From positions 1-6,063 of the forward strand of contig CAKSNZ010000050.1 of assembly GCA_934476515.1 (NCBI GenBank): DNA of 6,063 nt, in the 5' to 3' direction. The notes under the pieces are model-generated. The model was not told the origin of the DNA. It did not search any database and worked only from the letters and a program-made list of their open reading frames with translations. The translations under genes and the position numbers were made by a program. Shown here piece by piece: positions 4,513 to 6,063 of this stretch; position 1 is the stretch's first letter; the number at the start of each line of letters is the position of its first letter. The stretch comes from an uncultured Ruminococcus sp. (GTDB lineage: Bacteria > Bacillota > Clostridia > Oscillospirales > Acutalibacteraceae).

Positions 4513-5703
4513 TTATACTAGATTTTCTTTTTCAAATGCTTGTTGCAAGTCTGCAATAATATCGTCTGCATCTTCAATGCCTACACTAAATCTAAAGAAA
4601 CCGTTGTGGAATTCTTCCGGATATAGATACTGTCTTTCATCATTTTCACCTAGGAATACTATTAGGCTTTCATCGTGACCTAAAGAAACTGCTGATGTAA
4701 TAACATTTAAATGGCTTACAACTCTATTATATGTATCATGGTCTGCTCTTAGACCAAAGGACAATACACCACCATAACCGTTAGTCATTTGTTCTTTTGC
4801 AATTTGATGGTTAGGGTGATTTTCAAGTCCAGGATAAGCAACAAAGCTAACACCTTTAACTGTTTGTAGGTACTTAGCTACCTTTAGTGCATTGTCGTTA
4901 TGCTGTTTCATTCTAAGTGGTAATGTTACAGAACCTCTCATAATTAGCCATGCGTTAAATGGACTGATTGTTGCACCTAGGTTAATCTGTGACTGTGCTC
5001 TTATAATATCAAGATACTTCTTCTTACCGATAATAGCACCACCCATCGCATCACCATGACCGTTAATATACTTTGTTAAACTTTCTACTGTAAAGTCAGC
5101 ACCCAGTTCAACAGGTCGCTGATTGTATGGTGAAGCAAAAGTATTGTCAACAGAAAGCAATGCACCATTGTCATGTGCTACCTTAGCAATAGCCTTAATA
5201 TCTGAAATTGTAAGTGTTGGGTTGCCGGGTGTTTCAATATGAATTAGCTTTGTATTAGGTTTAATAGCTTTCTTAACATTTTCTACATTTGAAGTATCTA
5301 CAATAGTTGTTTCTACACCAAATTTATTATTTAAAAGTTCATTTAGTAATCTATAAACTGCAATGTAAGTAACACTTGAGAAAATCACATGGTCACCACT
5401 TTTTAGCAATGCAAAGAATAAACCTGATAAAGCAGCTACACCACTGGCAAGTACTACTGCATCTTCTCCACCTTCAAGGGATGCAAGTTTTTCTTGTAAA
5501 TACTGTTGGTTAGAGCCACCGTTTCTTGTATAAAGATTTTTACCTGCACTACTCCAGTTTAAATCACTAGGGTCATAAGGTAATTCATAACTATTTGCCA
5601 TTGTAATTGGTCTTTTGATAGCACCGGTTTCTTTGTCAATACCGTTGCCTTTATGTACTGCTCTTGTCTGAAAACCTAAGTTGTTATTAATGTCTTTACT
5701 CAT
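4513..5703 (-). CDS. Trans-sulfuration-family PLP enzyme (Cys/Met metabolism)
   Basis: A 396-residue fold-type I PLP enzyme of the Cys/Met-metabolism family, which holds cystathionine gamma-synthase, cystathionine lyases, methionine gamma-lyase and O-acetylhomoserine sulfhydrylase. Family landmarks are Y58 and R60 (YTR, phosphate contact from the neighbouring subunit), ASGVAAL 86-92, Y113 (ring stacking), ETPGNPT 157-163, D186 in DNTF, the Schiff-base K211 in ESLTKYINGHGD (207-218), and the substrate-carboxylate R371 in RFSVGIED (371-378). It is a cytosolic enzyme, expected to be a tetramer. Two landmarks diverge: the usual Y-G-G-T is Y-I-A-V (113-116), and the usual YSRxGNPT is YTRNGGSN (58-65). 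SLGHDESLI (340-348) does not match a single subgroup I can name. The reaction (synthase, lyase or sulfhydrylase) is therefore left open. GAAAGGAA (5718-5711) lies 7 nt before the ATG, and a consensus promoter lies upstream. It is monocistronic and convergent with the Rrf2 gene, a possible regulator. Confidence 0.93.
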   Translation of the reverse strand: MSKDINNNLGFQTRAVHKGNGIDKETGAIKRPITMANSYELPYDPSDLNWSSAGKNLYTRNGGSNQQYLQEKLASLEGGEDAVVLASGVAALSGLFFALLKSGDHVIFSSVTYIAVYRLLNELLNNKFGVETTIVDTSNVENVKKAIKPNTKLIHIETPGNPTLTISDIKAIAKVAHDNGALLSVDNTFASPYNQRPVELGADFTVESLTKYINGHGDAMGGAIIGKKKYLDIIRAQSQINLGATISPFNAWLIMRGSVTLPLRMKQHNDNALKVAKYLQTVKGVSFVAYPGLENHPNHQIAKEQMTNGYGGVLSFGLRADHDTYNRVVSHLNVITSAVSLGHDESLIVFLGENDERQYLYPEEFHNGFFRFSVGIEDADDIIADLQQAFEKENLV

Positions 5704-5748
5704 TTCTATCTTCCTTTCATATATAACCTATCTGTTTAGTATGTTTAT

Positions 5749-5777
5749 AATATACATTGTTATTTCTTAGTTGTCAA
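5749..5777 (-). promoter_or_regulatory. Promoter of the PLP-enzyme gene
   Basis: A perfect TTGACA (5777-5772), a 17-bp spacer and TATATT (5754-5749) on the minus strand. The transcript would start near 5742, giving a leader of about 38 nt. That is too short for a SAM riboswitch or a T-box, so control by those sulfur-linked leaders is unlikely. Confidence 0.8.
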
Positions 5778-5867
5778 TACCTAATTTTGATTTTTTTATT
5801 TTTGATTTTTTATGTGTTGAAAAAATAGCTCTATACATTTTGGTTTTTCAACTTAAATTGTGGGTAA

Positions 5868-5911
5868 GATAAATTAGGGTTTGTCTTTTAGTTTTGATTG
5901 TGGATAAAGAT
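5868..5911 (+). repeat. Bipartite intergenic motif, right copy
   Basis: GATAAATTAGGGTTTGT (5868-5884) is followed by TTTGATTGTGGATAAAGAT (5893-5911). Both match motifs at 286-327 on the opposite strand, in swapped order. A further related core, TTGTGGGTAA, lies just upstream at 5858-5867. TTGTGGATAA (5898-5907) is the exact complement of the DnaA-box consensus TTATCCACA plus one base. Confidence 0.5.
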
Positions 5912-5997
5912 GAATTTATTTTAAATTCAATCAGCTATAAAGAAAATTTATAGTGAGATTATGCATTTTAAATCATATATAACTACGACTCACAGGT

Positions 5998-6021
5998 GTA
6001 GGGGACATCATTGATGTCCCG
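5998..6021. repeat. REP-like hairpin with GTAGGGG...CCCG frame
   Basis: GGGACATC (6002-6009) pairs perfectly with GATGTCCC (6013-6020), with a 3-nt loop. It is preceded by GTAG and followed by G. From memory, hairpins framed by GTAGGGG and CCCG with variable stems recur between genes in gut Clostridia. No T-run follows on either strand, so it is not a normal terminator. Confidence 0.5.
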
Positions 6022-6063
6022 TTTGAAAATTAACCTTTCTATTTGTATTTTGTCCTATGTAGA

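Larger units (their letters stand above)
5778..6063. other. Gene-free AT-rich region at the right end
   Basis: No credible open reading frame or RNA gene is seen on either strand. The stretch holds the right copy of the bipartite motif (5868-5911) and a REP-like hairpin (about 5998-6021). The last 40 bases show nothing recognisable. Confidence 0.6.

Noticed and set aside
5858..5907. Chromosomal replication origin
   Set aside because: Only two or three DnaA-box-like cores, with no dnaA, dnaN or other origin-linked genes in the window.

Overview
The window is low-GC, AT-rich DNA with Firmicutes-style promoters, strong intrinsic terminators, purine-rich ribosome binding sites and a tRNA gene that encodes its own CCA end. 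Together with the proteins (a PcrA-type helicase, a DUF4358-like lipoprotein, an Rrf2 regulator) and REP-like palindromes of the CTCCCTC/GAGGGAG kind, this suggests a gut-type member of the Clostridia (Ruminococcaceae/Lachnospiraceae-like). The genus cannot be fixed from sequence alone.

Layout. Positions 1-388 hold no gene, but carry two REP-like palindromic elements facing each other, an AT-rich hairpin and one copy of a bipartite motif seen again at the far end of the window. A full-length PcrA/UvrD helicase (minus, 389-2596) follows, then a small lipoprotein gene (minus, 2714-3187) with its own promoter and terminator, then tRNA-Gln(CTG) (minus, 3366-3439), also with its own promoter and terminator. 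Positions 3509-3654 are very AT-rich and gene-free. On the plus strand, 3655-3853 holds two tandem copies of a structured RNA element ending in a strong intrinsic terminator. An Rrf2-family regulator (plus, 3936-4373) starts from its own promoter just downstream. It converges on a trans-sulfuration-family PLP enzyme (minus, 4513-5703), with two terminators between them. Positions 5778-6063 are gene-free and carry the second bipartite motif and a REP-like hairpin.

The protein genes all look monocistronic. The regulator and the PLP enzyme could be functionally linked, since Rrf2 proteins include the cysteine regulator CymR and the Fe-S regulator IscR, but the sequence does not prove it.

The outstanding element is the tandem RNA at 3655-3813. 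Both units fold into the same bulged stem, with an invariant 5' GTT bulge, a bulged T, and an asymmetric A/ACGR internal loop. Paired bases in two helices differ between the units in a compensatory way. This points to selection on RNA structure, either in a stand-alone small RNA or in a tandem aptamer-like regulator upstream of the Rrf2 gene.
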